DNA of 31,528 nt from Azolla pinnata (GCA_037176905.1 JBBBWG010003415.1:1-31528), one strand, 5' to 3'. Counted from the stretch's first letter, positions 10,895 through 19,699 are shown. Notes: generated from the sequence alone by a model not told the origin. Made by a program: numbers and translations.

Positions 10895-12225
10895 CATTAT
10901 AATAGGTGCACCACATCATTAATTAAAACGTAATGTTTTAGAATTTCTATGATTAGAAGTATTAATTGTAAATTAGGGTTTAGGGTTAGGGTTTAGAGTA
11001 TTGCAGGACTGCAACCCTACTCATATTCGCACTCATTTTGCATTATTGATGCATGATGCTCGGATCGATCCAATTTGTCTAGCTTCTCATCCACCCATTC
11101 TCTCGTACACGTCAACCATAATCACAGTGGATGTGGGCACGCTCACGCTCAATGGATAGACGGGTTGCATGGTACTTTTCTACCCAAAGTCACATAACTT
11201 GCGTGTTCAAGATACAAAAGTTGTTCAATTTCGAACAAAGCTACCACCCTAAACTAACAGAGTGGCCCATCCCTTGAGGAACGACGGTGGGTCCATCTTG
11301 TACTTTCATGTCCATCACCGACAGTGAATGTCTGATGGAGAAGGGGTGGGGCAAGGAGGAATCGGCCTTGTGTAAATATTGTGAGATTAACACTAGGCCC
11401 TCTTGGATTAACCACCCTTGGCTCATGCTACCTTTCGGCTGTGCATTCTGTCTCACAAAATCCTTAAGCATTTTCATGAAACGCTCTAAGATTAAAAACC
11501 ATCCATTTGCTGGAGACTGGACCACATATTGCCATATCCTTGATGACGTGAACTAACAAGTGCACCTGGCTAGTTAGAATGGATTGTGGGAACATATTCT
11601 CGAGAAAATACACTACCTCTACTCCTTTTATTTGGGCTGCCTCTAGACTTGTTGGGTCCACCTCCTTGGCACAAGTGGGCTGAGCTTATATAAACACTAT
11701 CGCAGGTGTATCAATGCAGAACTTGATACACTGATCAGTAGAATGAACTATAGATGATAATTACAATACATATTTGTTAGTGAGATTAAAGTAAACCAAT
11801 TAAGTTTTTGGTAAATCAATTAAGCTGCGAAATTATTTGTAACATCTTATGCCAATCATGCGACTTCAAGCCTACAAGCTGCTCTTTTCGTCTTTGTTTT
11901 GAGAATGCCCCCTCAAACAACATCCCATGTATCCTGTCGGTGTTCTGATTTGGGTGATCACCTCCTTTAGCAGCTCCATACATTTAGATCTCGTCAAAGT
12001 TCAAGGAGCCCTCGATAATGTCACTTGCCCATTCTTGCACTCGATTGGCCATGCACTACACATCTTCCCGCAATACTTTAAGTCTATTTGAATTGCCAAT
12101 GAGTCTCAGATAACCATGAAGTGGTCCCACACCATTGTCGTGACAATGTTGAAGATGTGCATTGGGTCAAGCAAGTGGTTATTTTCAAGTCCTCCCAATA
12201 GGCCAACTCGAAAAATATAGACGCC
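10895..12225 (-). pseudogene. CACTA copy A transposase remnant (TNP2/DUF4218)
   Basis: On the minus strand, the segment starting at 12225 follows an acceptor-like TTTACAG and matches the exon of copy B that starts at 23867. It includes LLDPMHIF, the transposase core block. Two more exon-like stretches follow. The last contains QVHLLVHVIKDMAICGPVSS and, after a frameshift, LERFMKMLKDFVRQNAQ, both hallmarks of the DUF4218 domain of CACTA transposases, then DKLDRSEHHASIMQNECEYE. Introns fall where copy B has them (about 11845-11715 and beyond 11020). The TTTAGGGTT motifs near 10978-11003 lie in the last intron, as in copy B at 25160. The copy is 5' truncated or separated from its upstream exons by the repeat-filled region above 12230. 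Stops and frameshifts are frequent. I did not find terminal inverted repeats. Confidence 0.8.
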
Positions 12226-12239
12226 CTGTAAAGATTGCA

Positions 12240-12420
12240 CTTAGAGATAAGTGCACGCTATAGGTGCAACAAAGTTGCAGCTAACGCATGGCAAAGTCGC
12301 AGCAATTGTGCAGCAAACTTGCAGCAAATCGTGCAGTAAACGCGCGGTAAAGTTGCAGCAAATGTGCAACAATCTCGCGGCAAAGTTGCATCAAGTGTGT
12401 AGTAGCATCCATTGCAACAA
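12240..12420 (-). repeat. 11-12-bp TTTGCTGCAA-type array inside a CACTA copy A intron
   Basis: Units such as TTGCAGCAAA, GTGCAGCAAA and TCGCGGCAAAG run in tandem. On the minus strand these read TTTGCTGCAA, the same family as the introns of CACTA copy B. The array lies directly upstream (minus strand) of the acceptor at 12226, so it occupies the intron of copy A. Confidence 0.75.
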
Positions 12421-12569
12421 ACCCAACCAACATCCATTGCAGCAAGCCCAACCAGTACTTGGTGAATGCCAAGTAGAACACGGGAAGGAGCCTATGCATT
12501 TGTCATGCTCGGAGTTTGAGACAGAATAACGAAAAGGTAAGAAAGTTTTACCTACCTAACTTAACTAAA

Positions 12570-12869
12570 AAGACATTTTCCTCTCTGCAAACTCTAGGAG
12601 AGAGTGGACTTCAGGAAATCACAAAGCGTGTTTCCTAGGGTCCCCAAGGAGGAATGGAGGAGGGAACTTGTGAGGAAGTTTCCACCATCTTTTCGGCTTC
12701 TGGGGTTAAAGAAGACCCAGATAAAGTCAAGTTAGAGAGCCGTGTAATGGGCAACTATTCTGTACGGTTCGGAGAGCACAACTACGATCTCTTCTACTCG
12801 ACAGAAGGTTGACTCTTTCTTTGAGTGCGGTAGAATGAAGACGGGTAGAAGTCAAAGTCTCTGGGATTA
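12570..12869 (+). other. Organellar group II intron 3' segment (probable NUMT)
   Basis: The block has even base composition and lacks the repeats around it. It contains a complete group II intron domain V (12737-12770) followed by a hairpin-capable stretch (12780-12830) where domain VI would lie. Upstream, 12600-12736 is open in one frame (for example RVPKEEWRRELVRKFPPSF) and could be intron or maturase-tail sequence. Group II introns of this kind are typical of plant organelles, so transfer from mitochondrial DNA to the nucleus is the simplest reading. The exact ends of the transferred piece cannot be fixed. Confidence 0.6.
12737..12770 (+). ncRNA. Group II intron domain V
   Basis: The 34 nt fold as canonical domain V. 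A 9-bp lower stem pairs GAGCCGTGT with GTACGGTTC. A 2-nt bulge (CT) follows on the 3' side, then a 5-bp upper stem (AATGG with CTATT), closed by a GCAA tetraloop of the GNRA class. The catalytic AGC triad lies at positions 2-4. Length, bulge position and loop type all match. It is a relic here, since no complete intron surrounds it. Confidence 0.8.
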
Positions 12870-13079
12870 TTGCAAGTAAATTGTGCAGCAAACACGTGAC
12901 AAAGTTGCAGCAAATGTGTAACAATCTCATGGCAAAGTTACATCAAGTGAGTAGTAGCATCCATTCCAACAAACCCAAGAAACATCCATTGCAACAAACC
13001 CAACCAGCACGTGGTGAATGCCAAGGAGAAAACGGGAAGGTTCCTATGCATTTGTCATGCCCGGAGCACTACAAGGTAT

Positions 13080-13640
13080 TGGGCTGGTTGCCGCTAGTTT
13101 TGCCGCGAAGAATCATCTGCAGCAGTTTAGGAAAAGTCGCGGCAAAATTCGTGACAAACAACATTTTGGTTTACTATGAAATTTTGCGGCTACTCTTGCC
13201 ACGACCTTTGCCGCCACCGTTGCCGCAGCCCTTGTCGCGACCACAGCCGTGAGTTTTCTTGCAATGTTTGCCACGAGCATTGCCGCGAATACTACTGCCT
13301 CGTTTGCCGCATGTTTTACTGCGCATATTATTGCAATCCTTACCGCGTGCATTACCTTGACTTTGTTGCGATAATACCACGAGCTTTGCCGCTTTAGGTG
13401 CTACTTATTTTACCGCGAATTTGCCGCGAGTTTTGCCACGAGTTTTGCTGCAATCTTTCCGCCGGTTTTGTTGGACATTTGCTGGACATTTGCTGCTATT
13501 TTTTCGCGAATATTGCTGGACATTTGTTGCATTTGTTGCTGCAACTTTGCCGCGACTATTGCTGCACATTTGCTGCATCTGTTGCTGCAATTTTGCGGTG
13601 TATTTTGCTGCAAACTTGCTGCAACTATTGGGTTTGTTAG
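13080..13640 (+). repeat. Long 11-12-bp TTTGCCGCGA-type array
   Basis: Tandem units alternate around TTTGCCGCGA, TTTGCCACGA and TTTGCTGCAA with an 11-12-bp period. Its left part (CTGCAGCAGTTTAGGAAAAGTC, then CAACATTTTGGTTT) is alignable to 27658-27720, so these are two copies of one dispersed repeat. Overlapping frames on both strands are repeat artefacts. It is oriented opposite to the arrays at 12240-12420 and 12880-12950. Confidence 0.8.
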
Positions 13641-13642
13641 GA

Positions 13643-13735
13643 GAATTTGGGAGAGATAGCAGATTAGGGTTTGATGGCCGAATTTGGGAAAGAGAGCAGA
13701 TTAGGGTTTGATGGCCAAATTTGGGAGAGAGAGGC
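13643..13735 (+). repeat. 37-bp direct repeat
   Basis: Two units (13643-13679 and 13680-13716) each run from RAATTTGGGA to AGATTAGGGTTTGATGGCC. A third partial unit begins at 13717. The AGATTAGGGTTTGATGG core contains one telomere-like motif. Confidence 0.8.
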
Positions 13736-13921
13736 TTATCCCCTTTAGCTAATTTTAGGAATCTCCTTCCTTCCCAGATTAGGGTTCGTCGAGTCTCCAG
13801 AGATGGCTTTTTCCCCTTTAGTTAATTTTACGAGTCGTCACCGTATTCGTATCCGCACAGTCGCCCGCTGTATTCGTATGCGCTTTCGTTGAATTCGTTC
13901 GCACACGGGCGAACTCTTCCG

Positions 13922-13984
13922 CGCATACGGTCCGCACTCGTCCGCATACGTTTCACACTCGTCCGCATACGGTCCATACTCGTT
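13922..13984 (+). repeat. Three 21-bp units (CGCATACG...CTCGTC)
   Basis: Units at 13922, 13943 and 13964 share CGCATACG and ACTCGT at a constant 21-bp spacing. Related words (GTATTCGTATGCGC, GTATTCGTATCCGC) occur just upstream, suggesting a longer, decayed array. An open frame across it has no family similarity. Confidence 0.65.
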
Positions 13985-14094
13985 TCCGAAATATTACAAA
14001 ACGTGGATGCACCGAGCACTATAGAAAATTGCCACGCGCACAAAGCACTACAGAGCGCCCCGAAAAACACAAATAAAAATTATGTTTTAAGGAC

Positions 14095-14139
14095 TATTTA
14101 TATTATGCTGGATCTGAAGCTCTCTTGCTCATGTGGGAT
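14095..14139 (-). promoter_or_regulatory. snRNA-type USE plus TATA pair (tentative)
   Basis: On the minus strand, ATCCCACATGA (14139-14129) matches the plant snRNA upstream sequence element RTCCCACATCG at 9 of 11 positions. TATAAATA follows 26 bp later (14102-14095). Such pairs drive plant spliceosomal RNA genes. No U1-U6 RNA is recognisable downstream, so this may be a promoter relic or chance. Confidence 0.25.
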
Positions 14140-14330
14140 ATCGCATTTTCCCGCCTCGCTAAGTCTTCTAGCTTCATTTATCTATAACTTTCACCGTACT
14201 TGCCCGATTTACATGCCGTAAAATACTTTTGGAAGCTCTTGCAGACCTTAATCTTGTTACACCAAACTGCTAAGCTAATATAAAATTATTATGTTTCATA
14301 TCATGTGTGAAGTGACACACGACAATGTCC

Positions 14331-14840
14331 CGAACTATGGGAGGCGGGGCTCGCACATGCAAATGAGCCGGGACTCAATCTGGTCTGACTCGAGGCGGGG
14401 CTTGCTCGCGATGGTGAGGCTGAGGCTGATCCAGGGGACGTCAGCCGTGGGGTGGAGCCGGTCTTAGGCCGAGTGAGAGGGGGAGGCATAGCTGGACTCC
14501 CTACAATGGAGTCCATGGATAGGCGACGACGTCGCTGCACGTTGCGTCGTACGATAGCCCGAGGGCTGTCTCATGGGGTTGGCCCACCTAGGGACGTGCT
14601 CCCTGTTGTCTAGGGTGTGACAATACTAAGAGTGTTGGCCAAGCTTGCATGAAATGACCTTGGCCGACCCCTCACTAGTGGGACCGGAGGTTAACGCCAT
14701 GCCATATATGGTCCCATCTCCTATGGTGGTGCATGCCATTAAAGTGTTGGGTCATCTGATGCTGTCATTCTCTCATGGCAACATGATAAGTGCGCCACTC
14801 AGTCTCCAAGGTAGGTGGAATCGACGATCTATCCACTATC
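14331..14840 (+). repeat. Dispersed GC-rich module, copy 1, abutting a telomere-like array
   Basis: From CTATGGGAGGCGGGGCTCGC to GTGGAATCGACGATCTATC this segment parallels 29067-29565, with shared phrases such as CAGGGGACGTCAGCCG, ACTGGACTCCCT/GCTGGACTCCCT, TAGGCGACGACG and GCCATGCCATATATGGTCCC. In both places a telomere-like array begins within about 80 bp of the module end. No terminal repeats are seen, so the kind of element is unknown. Confidence 0.8.
14645..14810 (+). pseudogene. Conserved short exon in module copy 1, unknown function
   Basis: The frame opens at ATG 14645 and reads ADPSLVGPEVNAMPYMVPS, then VLGHLMLSFSHGNMIS and PLSLQ, before a splice-donor-like CAAG|GTAGGT at 14811. The second copy (29380-29538) encodes the same residues at most positions and ends in a better donor, CAAG|GTAAGT. 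Persistence of one frame in both copies suggests a real ancestral exon. I do not recognise the protein. No partner exon was found after the array, so it is probably non-functional now. Confidence 0.45.
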
Positions 14841-14884
14841 TATCTATATTTTCGGGATAAAATGAAACAAAAACCTATTATTAA

Positions 14885-15900
14885 ATAAAACCCAATATAT
14901 GTTAATAAATTTAGGGTTTCATGAAAAATAGGGTTTAGGGTCTTGGGTTTTCTGGATTCATGTAATTTAGGGTTTAGAGTTTGCTGAAATTTAGGGTTTA
15001 GGGTTTAGGGTTTCCTGAATTTTGGGGTTTAGGGTTTCACGAATTGTAGGGTTTAGGGTTTAGAGAAGTTTAGGTTTTTATTGAAATTTAGGGTTTTCAT
15101 GAAATTTAGGGTTTAGGGTTTAGAGAAGTTTAGGTTTTTATTAAAATTTAGGGTTTTCATGAAATTTAGGGTTTAGTGTTTAGGGTTTCGGTTTAGGGTT
15201 TAGGGTTTAGGGTTTAGGGTTTTCGTGAAATTTAGGGTTTAGGGTTATTCAGGGTTTCATGAGTCAGGGTTTAAGGTATTAGGGTTTTCATGTAATTTAG
15301 GGTTTCCATGAAATTTAAGGTTTGCATGAAATTTAGGGTTTTCATGACTCAATGTTTTTATGAATTAGGGTTTAGGGCATTAAGGTTTTCGGGAATTTAG
15401 GGTTTCACAATTTAGGGTTTCCGCGATTTAGGGTTTACGTGAATTAGGGTTTCTGTGAAATTTAGGGTATTCGTAGAATTTAGGGTAATTGTAGAATTTA
15501 GGGTTTAGGGTGAATTAGGGTTTTCGTGAAATTTAGGGTATTCGTGAAATTTAGGGTATTCGTGAAATTTAGGGTATTCGTGAAATTTAAGGTTTTTGTG
15601 AGATTTAGGGCTTTTGTGAATGAGGGTTTTCGTCAAATTTAGGGTGTAGGGTATTACGGTTTCATGAATTAGGGTTTCCGTGATTTTGGGTTTTCGTGAA
15701 TTAGGGTTTTTGTGAAATTTAGGGTATTCGTGAAATTTAGGGTTTTCATGAATTAAGGTTTTTGTGAAATTTAGGGTTTAGGGTATTAGGGTTTCCGCAA
15801 TTAGGGTTTCCACAATTAGGGTTTCCGTAATTAGGGTTTCCGCAATTAGGGTTTCCGTAATTAGGGTTTCCACATTATCGAGTTTCCACAATTAGGGTTT
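14885..15900 (+). repeat. Interstitial telomere-like array 1 (TTTAGGG-derived)
   Basis: Roughly 1 kb of TTTAGGG and variants lie in one orientation, mixed with spacers such as TTCATGAAA and TTCGTGAAA. Longer units have amplified within it: four 18-bp units TTCGTGAAATTTAGGGTA (15523-15594) and about seven 15-bp units ATTAGGGTTTCCGCA (15785-15890). Pure runs of TTTAGGG are short (about 15190-15222). It is therefore an old, internally reorganised interstitial array, not a chromosome end. Confidence 0.9.
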
Positions 15901-16300
15901 CACTAATGTCACACCAAATTTCACTCAATCCACTCCAAATTTTTCTAATTTCACTAATTACGCTCTGCATATAACTATTTCCACTACTTTCACACCACAT
16001 TCCACTAATTTCACACCAAACTTCAATAACGTCACACCAAATTTCATGTATTTCAAGACAAATTTCACTAATTTCATACCAAATACCCCTAATACTTGAA
16101 AAATTACACTAATTTCAAGACAAATTTCGCTAATTTCACATGAAATACAACTAGTACTTGAAATACAACTCTTATATGTCAAATGTTTTACGACAAATTT
16201 CACTAATACAGCTAAATAACACTAATTTGATGACAAATTTCACAATTACACTCAAAATTTCACTAATACAGCCAATTTGCAGCTCTTTTGACCCCAAATT
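15900..16300 (-). repeat. AATTTCACTAA array, inverted relative to array 1
   Basis: Short units around CTAATTTCACACCAAATTTCA repeat many times. On the minus strand they read TGAAATTTGGTGTGAAATTAG, the same TGAAATTT phrase that spaces the telomere motifs of array 1 on the plus strand. The array seems to change orientation near 15905. TTAGGG itself is lost. Confidence 0.65.
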
Positions 16301-16339
16301 TTAGATTTCGCCTACTAATTGATCTACTTACTTGCAACT

Positions 16340-16620
16340 TGTCTTCTGAGCTAGAGGAGTAGGAGGACTAGTAGTAATAGGAGCAGCAACAACAACAGGA
16401 CAAGGTTAGGAGTAGCCGAGCAGGGCGAGCAGGGGCAGTAGGAGCAGCAAAAGCAGGACGAGGTCAGGAGTAGTTGAGCAGGGCGAGCAGGAGCGAAGTT
16501 AGGTCAGGAGCAGGCGAGCAGGGCATTAGGAGCAGTAAGGGCGAGTAGGGGCGAGTAGGGAAGTAAGCGAGCAGGGTAGTAGGAGAGCGGGGGCGAATAG
16601 GTGCAGTAGGAGAAAAGATA
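16340..16620 (+). repeat. Purine-rich minisatellite (AGGAGCAGGGCGAGCAGG)
   Basis: Units mixing AGGAGCAG, GAGCAGGGCGAGCAGG and GTAGGAG recur with strong A/G strand bias. The minus-strand frames that span it are proline/leucine-rich repeat artefacts. The asymmetry could favour unusual DNA structure, but nothing else is seen. Confidence 0.7.
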
Positions 16621-16659
16621 AATGCCACTAGGGGTTTCGAATTTGGGGGAAAAAACACC

Positions 16660-16925
16660 CCCCAAGTGCTGCTTGCCGCGACCATTGCCGCGGATTTTAC
16701 CGCGCCATTTGCCATGCAGTTTTCCGTGCCTCTTGCTGTGCAGGTAAACCACGCCCTTTGCGGCGCAATTTATCGCGCCCTTTACCGTGAAGCTTATCGA
16801 GAAGCTTATTGCGAAGTTGCCACGAAGTTACCGGAACTTTACCGCGCATATTGCCGCGAATTTCGCGCGCAACTTGCCACGAGTCTTGCCGCTCTGTTTG
16901 CCGCTCAGCTTACCGCGAAATTGCC
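16660..16925 (+). repeat. 11-12-bp TTTGCCGCG-type array upstream of CACTA copy B
   Basis: Units such as TTGCCGCGGATTTTACCGCG, TTTGCCGC, TTTATCGCGCC and TTGCCACGAAG run with an 11-12-bp period. Conventional sequence resumes at about 16940, where the CACTA copy B coding side starts, so the array may lie in its first intron or 5' flank. The 127-codon frame across it is repeat-driven. Confidence 0.75.
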
Positions 16926-16944
16926 ACAAACTTCACAAGAATCA

Positions 16945-17374
16945 TCAATGGATGCCTGTCTAGTATACAACAGTTCAGAGTCATCGTCTACCAATGCCGA
17001 GGAGTTGCACAGGACACACATCGGCCAATGGGGAGCTCGTACCGTTTGATGTAGGTGTGACCGATGCAGAAAAAGATTTAGGCGAGCTCGTCGTGTAGTG
17101 CACAATCATATAAGCAGATGGGGCCATTAGAATCTTGAAGAGTCGCCCCATGATGTTCCACATTACACAGTTGCACCACGGTTGTTACGTGACTACTAAC
17201 AAGCGGGCCAAAGCAGAAGCTGAAGAAGAAGAGGGTTTAACGGCGCGTGTAGTGGATAATCTAGTCATGGTTTGCAGTGCACGTCAGCGGGGATCTGGTC
17301 GTGAATCAAGGGAAGGCCCCACTTCCGATTTTTCCACGTTACTATAGGCTGCTAGAACACCGATTTACGATGGA
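16945..17374 (+). pseudogene. CACTA copy B 5' coding remnant
   Basis: This segment precedes the gypsy insertion. Frames include HTSANGELVPFDVGVTDAE, RPMMFHITQLHHGCYV and an acidic run KRAKAEAEEEEGL, none continuous for long. Position and strand make it the N-terminal part of the CACTA transposase gene. I see no clear transposase-associated zinc-binding domain in it. The last bases before the insertion (LLEHRFTMEL) lead directly into the frame resumed at 22288. Assignment is mainly by context. Confidence 0.5.
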
Positions 17375-17379
17375 GCTAG
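17375..17379 (+). repeat. Target-site duplication GCTAG, left copy
   Basis: GCTAG directly precedes the 5' LTR and recurs directly after the 3' LTR at 22283-22287. A 5-bp duplication is the usual signature of gypsy integrase. Confidence 0.9.
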
Positions 17380-17539
17380 TGTAAGGAATCAATGAACATT
17401 AGGCTTCCCCTGAATTGGAACCTAGGATCTCGTACTACATGATAGGGAAGCCTAACCAATTGAAGTAGCTTATCAAAACGTGAAATGCTAAAAGCTAATT
17501 TTTCATGATCTAGTGATTATTGTATTCAGAGAAAACTCT

Positions 17540-17619
17540 AGAACTTTCTAAAACATTCTAGAACCTTCTAGAGTATCCTAGAATATTCTAGGAATAGAAC
17601 ATTCTAGAACCTTCTAGAA
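17540..17619 (+). promoter_or_regulatory. Heat-shock element cluster in 5' LTR
   Basis: At 17597-17619 five perfectly alternating units (GAA, TTC, GAA, TTC, GAA) lie with 2-nt spacers. A second group at 17556-17573 has three perfect units and one GAG. HSF trimers bind three or more such units. The core ends 16 bp before the TATA box, close enough to act as a proximal promoter element. Confidence 0.85.
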
Positions 17620-17635
17620 ATCTCTAGGCTAATCC

Positions 17636-17643
17636 TATAAATA
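17636..17643 (+). promoter_or_regulatory. TATA box of 5' LTR
   Basis: TATAAATA is kept in both LTRs (here and at 22081-22088) just downstream of the heat-shock elements, and in degenerate copy A at 3081. Transcription of the element would start some 30 bp downstream. Confidence 0.75.
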
Positions 17644-17889
17644 GAGACATACATCATATCAAATAAGTTCGAGTTAACGCCAGTCTTCAGCCTTAAGTTT
17701 TTCTTGTAGCGAACTCCTCATGTACTCATTCTATTCTAATAAACTCACTCTTCTGTTATCCATCCACTCTCCTCTCTTTTTGTCTACTCTTATATCTTCT
17801 TTCAATTATTCAATCTCTTCCCCTGGTTCTGACAATTTGACTCGAACTTCTTCTCTTTTACCCCCTTCCCCAAACACTATTAATTACCC

Positions 17890-19103
17890 ATGGCTACTGG
17901 CAATCCACAAGCATACCTCGCCCTTGTTGCGGAAATGGAGAATCTCAAAGTAAGTTTACTACATTAAAGCTAGAGAATCAACAACTTCTTGAAGACTTCT
18001 AGAAGGTTTTTATTGAGAAGCAACAAATACACTCTTCGATGACTCATTGATAGGTCCATGCCCGGAGAGATTCGAACTATCCCGGATTCAAGAGTTTACA
18101 CGAAGGGCTCAACAATTGGAGTCGACAATAGTAGCACTACAACAAGTCAAGGTCGAAGGCGAAGGAGTTGTAAAGGAGCCGAAAATTAGCATTCCAACTT
18201 AACTCGATGGGTCAAGAGCACATTTTCGAGGTTTTATCAATCAAGTGCAATTGGTAATACAGATGCATCCCACGCGATATTTGACGGATTCCTCCCGAGT
18301 CGGGTTAGTGGGCACTTTATTGACTGGCACGACATTGTCATGGTTTGCTCCGTTGCTAGAAGAAAATTCTCCTCTACTCAACTACTTTGAAGAATTTATC
18401 AAAGAGTTTAAAGTTTGTTTCGGGGACACGGATACTGTAAGGACGACAATCAATAAAATTCGCACACTGCAAGGAGATCAACCAACATCGACATATGCAA
18501 CTAATTTTCGTTTTATTGCAAGTGATATTCCTTGGGATGAAAAAGCCCTCATGGAGCAGTTTCGTTCGGGACTCCGTGGAGACGTAAAAGATTTACTTCT
18601 TACCTTTCCCAGAAGGTCCAAAATCCCTCACAGAAGTTATCAGCCGAGCAATACGATGGATGTGACAATCGACTTTTTGAGCGTCGGTCTGAGCGACAAC
18701 AACAACAGCAAACAAGATCAAGATTTATGCCAAGTTATGCATCAGTGACGACACAATCTCCAAGGCAACAATATGGCCCATCCCAGCCCTGCGACAAACA
18801 CGTAGACCAACGCCAATGGACAGCCCGACACCGATGGAGATTGATATGACCCGGCATCGAGGACCACAGATGAAGAGAAACAACGTCGTCGAGAAAATCG
18901 AGTATGCTTATATTGTGGAGGTCCTAGACATATTGCCATTCACTGCCTGCACAGACCAAGACGTCAAGTACATCACATTAACTGTGATAATAGAAATGAG
19001 TCTAAACATTGTAGAAACTATGCCAACTAGTGACTCTAGTAATCCACCTCTATCCAATAAGTTTGAGGTCCTAAACCAATTAGAAGAGGAGTTAAACGAA
19101 TAA
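17890..19103 (+). pseudogene. Gypsy copy B gag (capsid and nucleocapsid), broken
   Basis: Gag packages the element RNA into cytoplasmic particles. The likely start ATG at 17890 opens MATGNPQAYLALVAEMENLK. Stops follow within about 25 codons. The capsid core (retrotransposon gag family) is intact for about 167 codons at 18245-18748, with the typical LVGTLLTGTTLSWFAPLLEE, FIKEFKVCFGD and MEQFRSGLRGDVKDLLLTF segments. Near 18900, in another frame, lies a zinc knuckle, CLYCGGPRHIAIHC, with complete C-x2-C-x4-H-x4-C spacing. At least one frameshift separates core and knuckle. The start is chosen because it lies 56 bp after the LTR and has no competing upstream ATG in frame. Confidence 0.85.
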
Positions 19104-19149
19104 GTCCAGCCAAAATCGGAGCTGTTTGGTTGGACAATCCTAGATCTGT

Positions 19150-19560
19150 GTAGCCTAGTGTGGGTTCTATCTCTTCCAAGTATGTTAGTAAGGTTTTCTC
19201 AGCCCAAGTACAAGTTAGGATACCAAATTGCCAACTGTCTGTCCCAGCCCTCTTATATACCGGTGCCAATTCTCGCTTTATAGATAGAGATTTTTCCTAA
19301 AAGCATCAAATACCCTTGCATAAACTTCCTTGCTAGTTTCTGTAGTTGTGATTAATGGACGTCCCATAGCTTTTGGAAAAATATTACGGGAGTTTGAAGC
19401 CAATACACATACTCTTAGGTGATTTAGGATGTGTCATTTCCTTCAACATAATTCGTAGCCCCGAGCACCCAGTAATCCTTAGCTTGCCATGGTTCGAGCT
19501 CCACAACCCTAGAATTGATTGAAAACGGCGAGAAATTCGATGCCCTTCAGAAGAAAAGCT
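19150..19560 (+). pseudogene. Gypsy copy B aspartic protease region, active site mutated
   Basis: The retroviral-type protease would cut the gag-pol polyprotein. Around 19225-19290 the frame reads LSVPALLYTGANSRFIDRDF, matching the family pattern ALLDTGA-x-SRFID. The catalytic aspartate of D-T-G is tyrosine here (TAT for GAT/GAC), which abolishes the active site. Further on, HPVILSLPWFELHNPRID is recoverable near 19460-19520, the link to RT. A stop follows the ID. Frameshifts separate the pieces. Confidence 0.75.
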
Positions 19561-19699
19561 ACTAGTCCAGGCTCGAACCCAAGATCCTTCTCGAGAAAGG
19601 CATAGTGTTACCAACTCACCCGCTACTGAACAAATTGCTCCTCTTCAGATTTCAACCATCACCCTACAACAACTACGCGCAAAAGAAGAGTATTTCTTA

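Larger units (their letters stand above)
12319..13066 (+). repeat. Direct duplication (about 196 bp) flanking a 355-bp spacer
   Basis: Copy 1 (12319-12514) and copy 2 (12870-13066) share, in order, GTTGCAGCAAATGTG, GCATCCATT, CAACAAACCCAA, GGTGAATGCCAAG and CCTATGCATTTGTCATGC, with scattered substitutions. They enclose 12515-12869, which carries the group II intron fragment. The duplication may have arisen with the insertion of that fragment. Confidence 0.8.
17380..17834 (+). repeat. 5' LTR of gypsy copy B (455 bp)
   Basis: It begins TGTAAGGAATCAATGA and ends CTGGTTCTGACA, the usual TG...CA ends. It contains a heat-shock element array, TATAAATA (17636-17643) and a pyrimidine-rich leader. It is about 52 bp longer than the 3' LTR, due to a block at about 17396-17448 bounded by an 11-bp perfect inverted repeat (TTAGGCTTCCC and GGGAAGCCTAA). 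The sequence after it (ATTTGACTCGAAC) is not a recognisable tRNA primer site. Confidence 0.92.

Noticed and set aside
10974-11003. Short TTTAGGGTTTAGGG run as a telomere remnant
   Set aside because: The equivalent position in CACTA copy B (about 25160) also has CCCTAAACC-like words, so this is part of the CACTA intron and not a chromosome-end relic.
11287-11556. Plus-strand ORF of 89 codons
   Set aside because: It is the antisense shadow of the DUF4218 region of CACTA copy A, which is read on the minus strand.
13113-13711. Overlapping ORFs on both strands in the TTTGCCGCGA array
   Set aside because: The low stop content of an 11-12-bp GC-rich repeat opens all frames. No domain and no conservation with the 27610 copy in one frame.
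14885-15900. True chromosome end
   Set aside because: The array is degenerate, interspersed with other units and flanked on both sides by kilobases of other sequence.
16464-16752. Proline/leucine-rich minus-strand ORFs
   Set aside because: They result from the purine-rich minisatellite read on the opposite strand.
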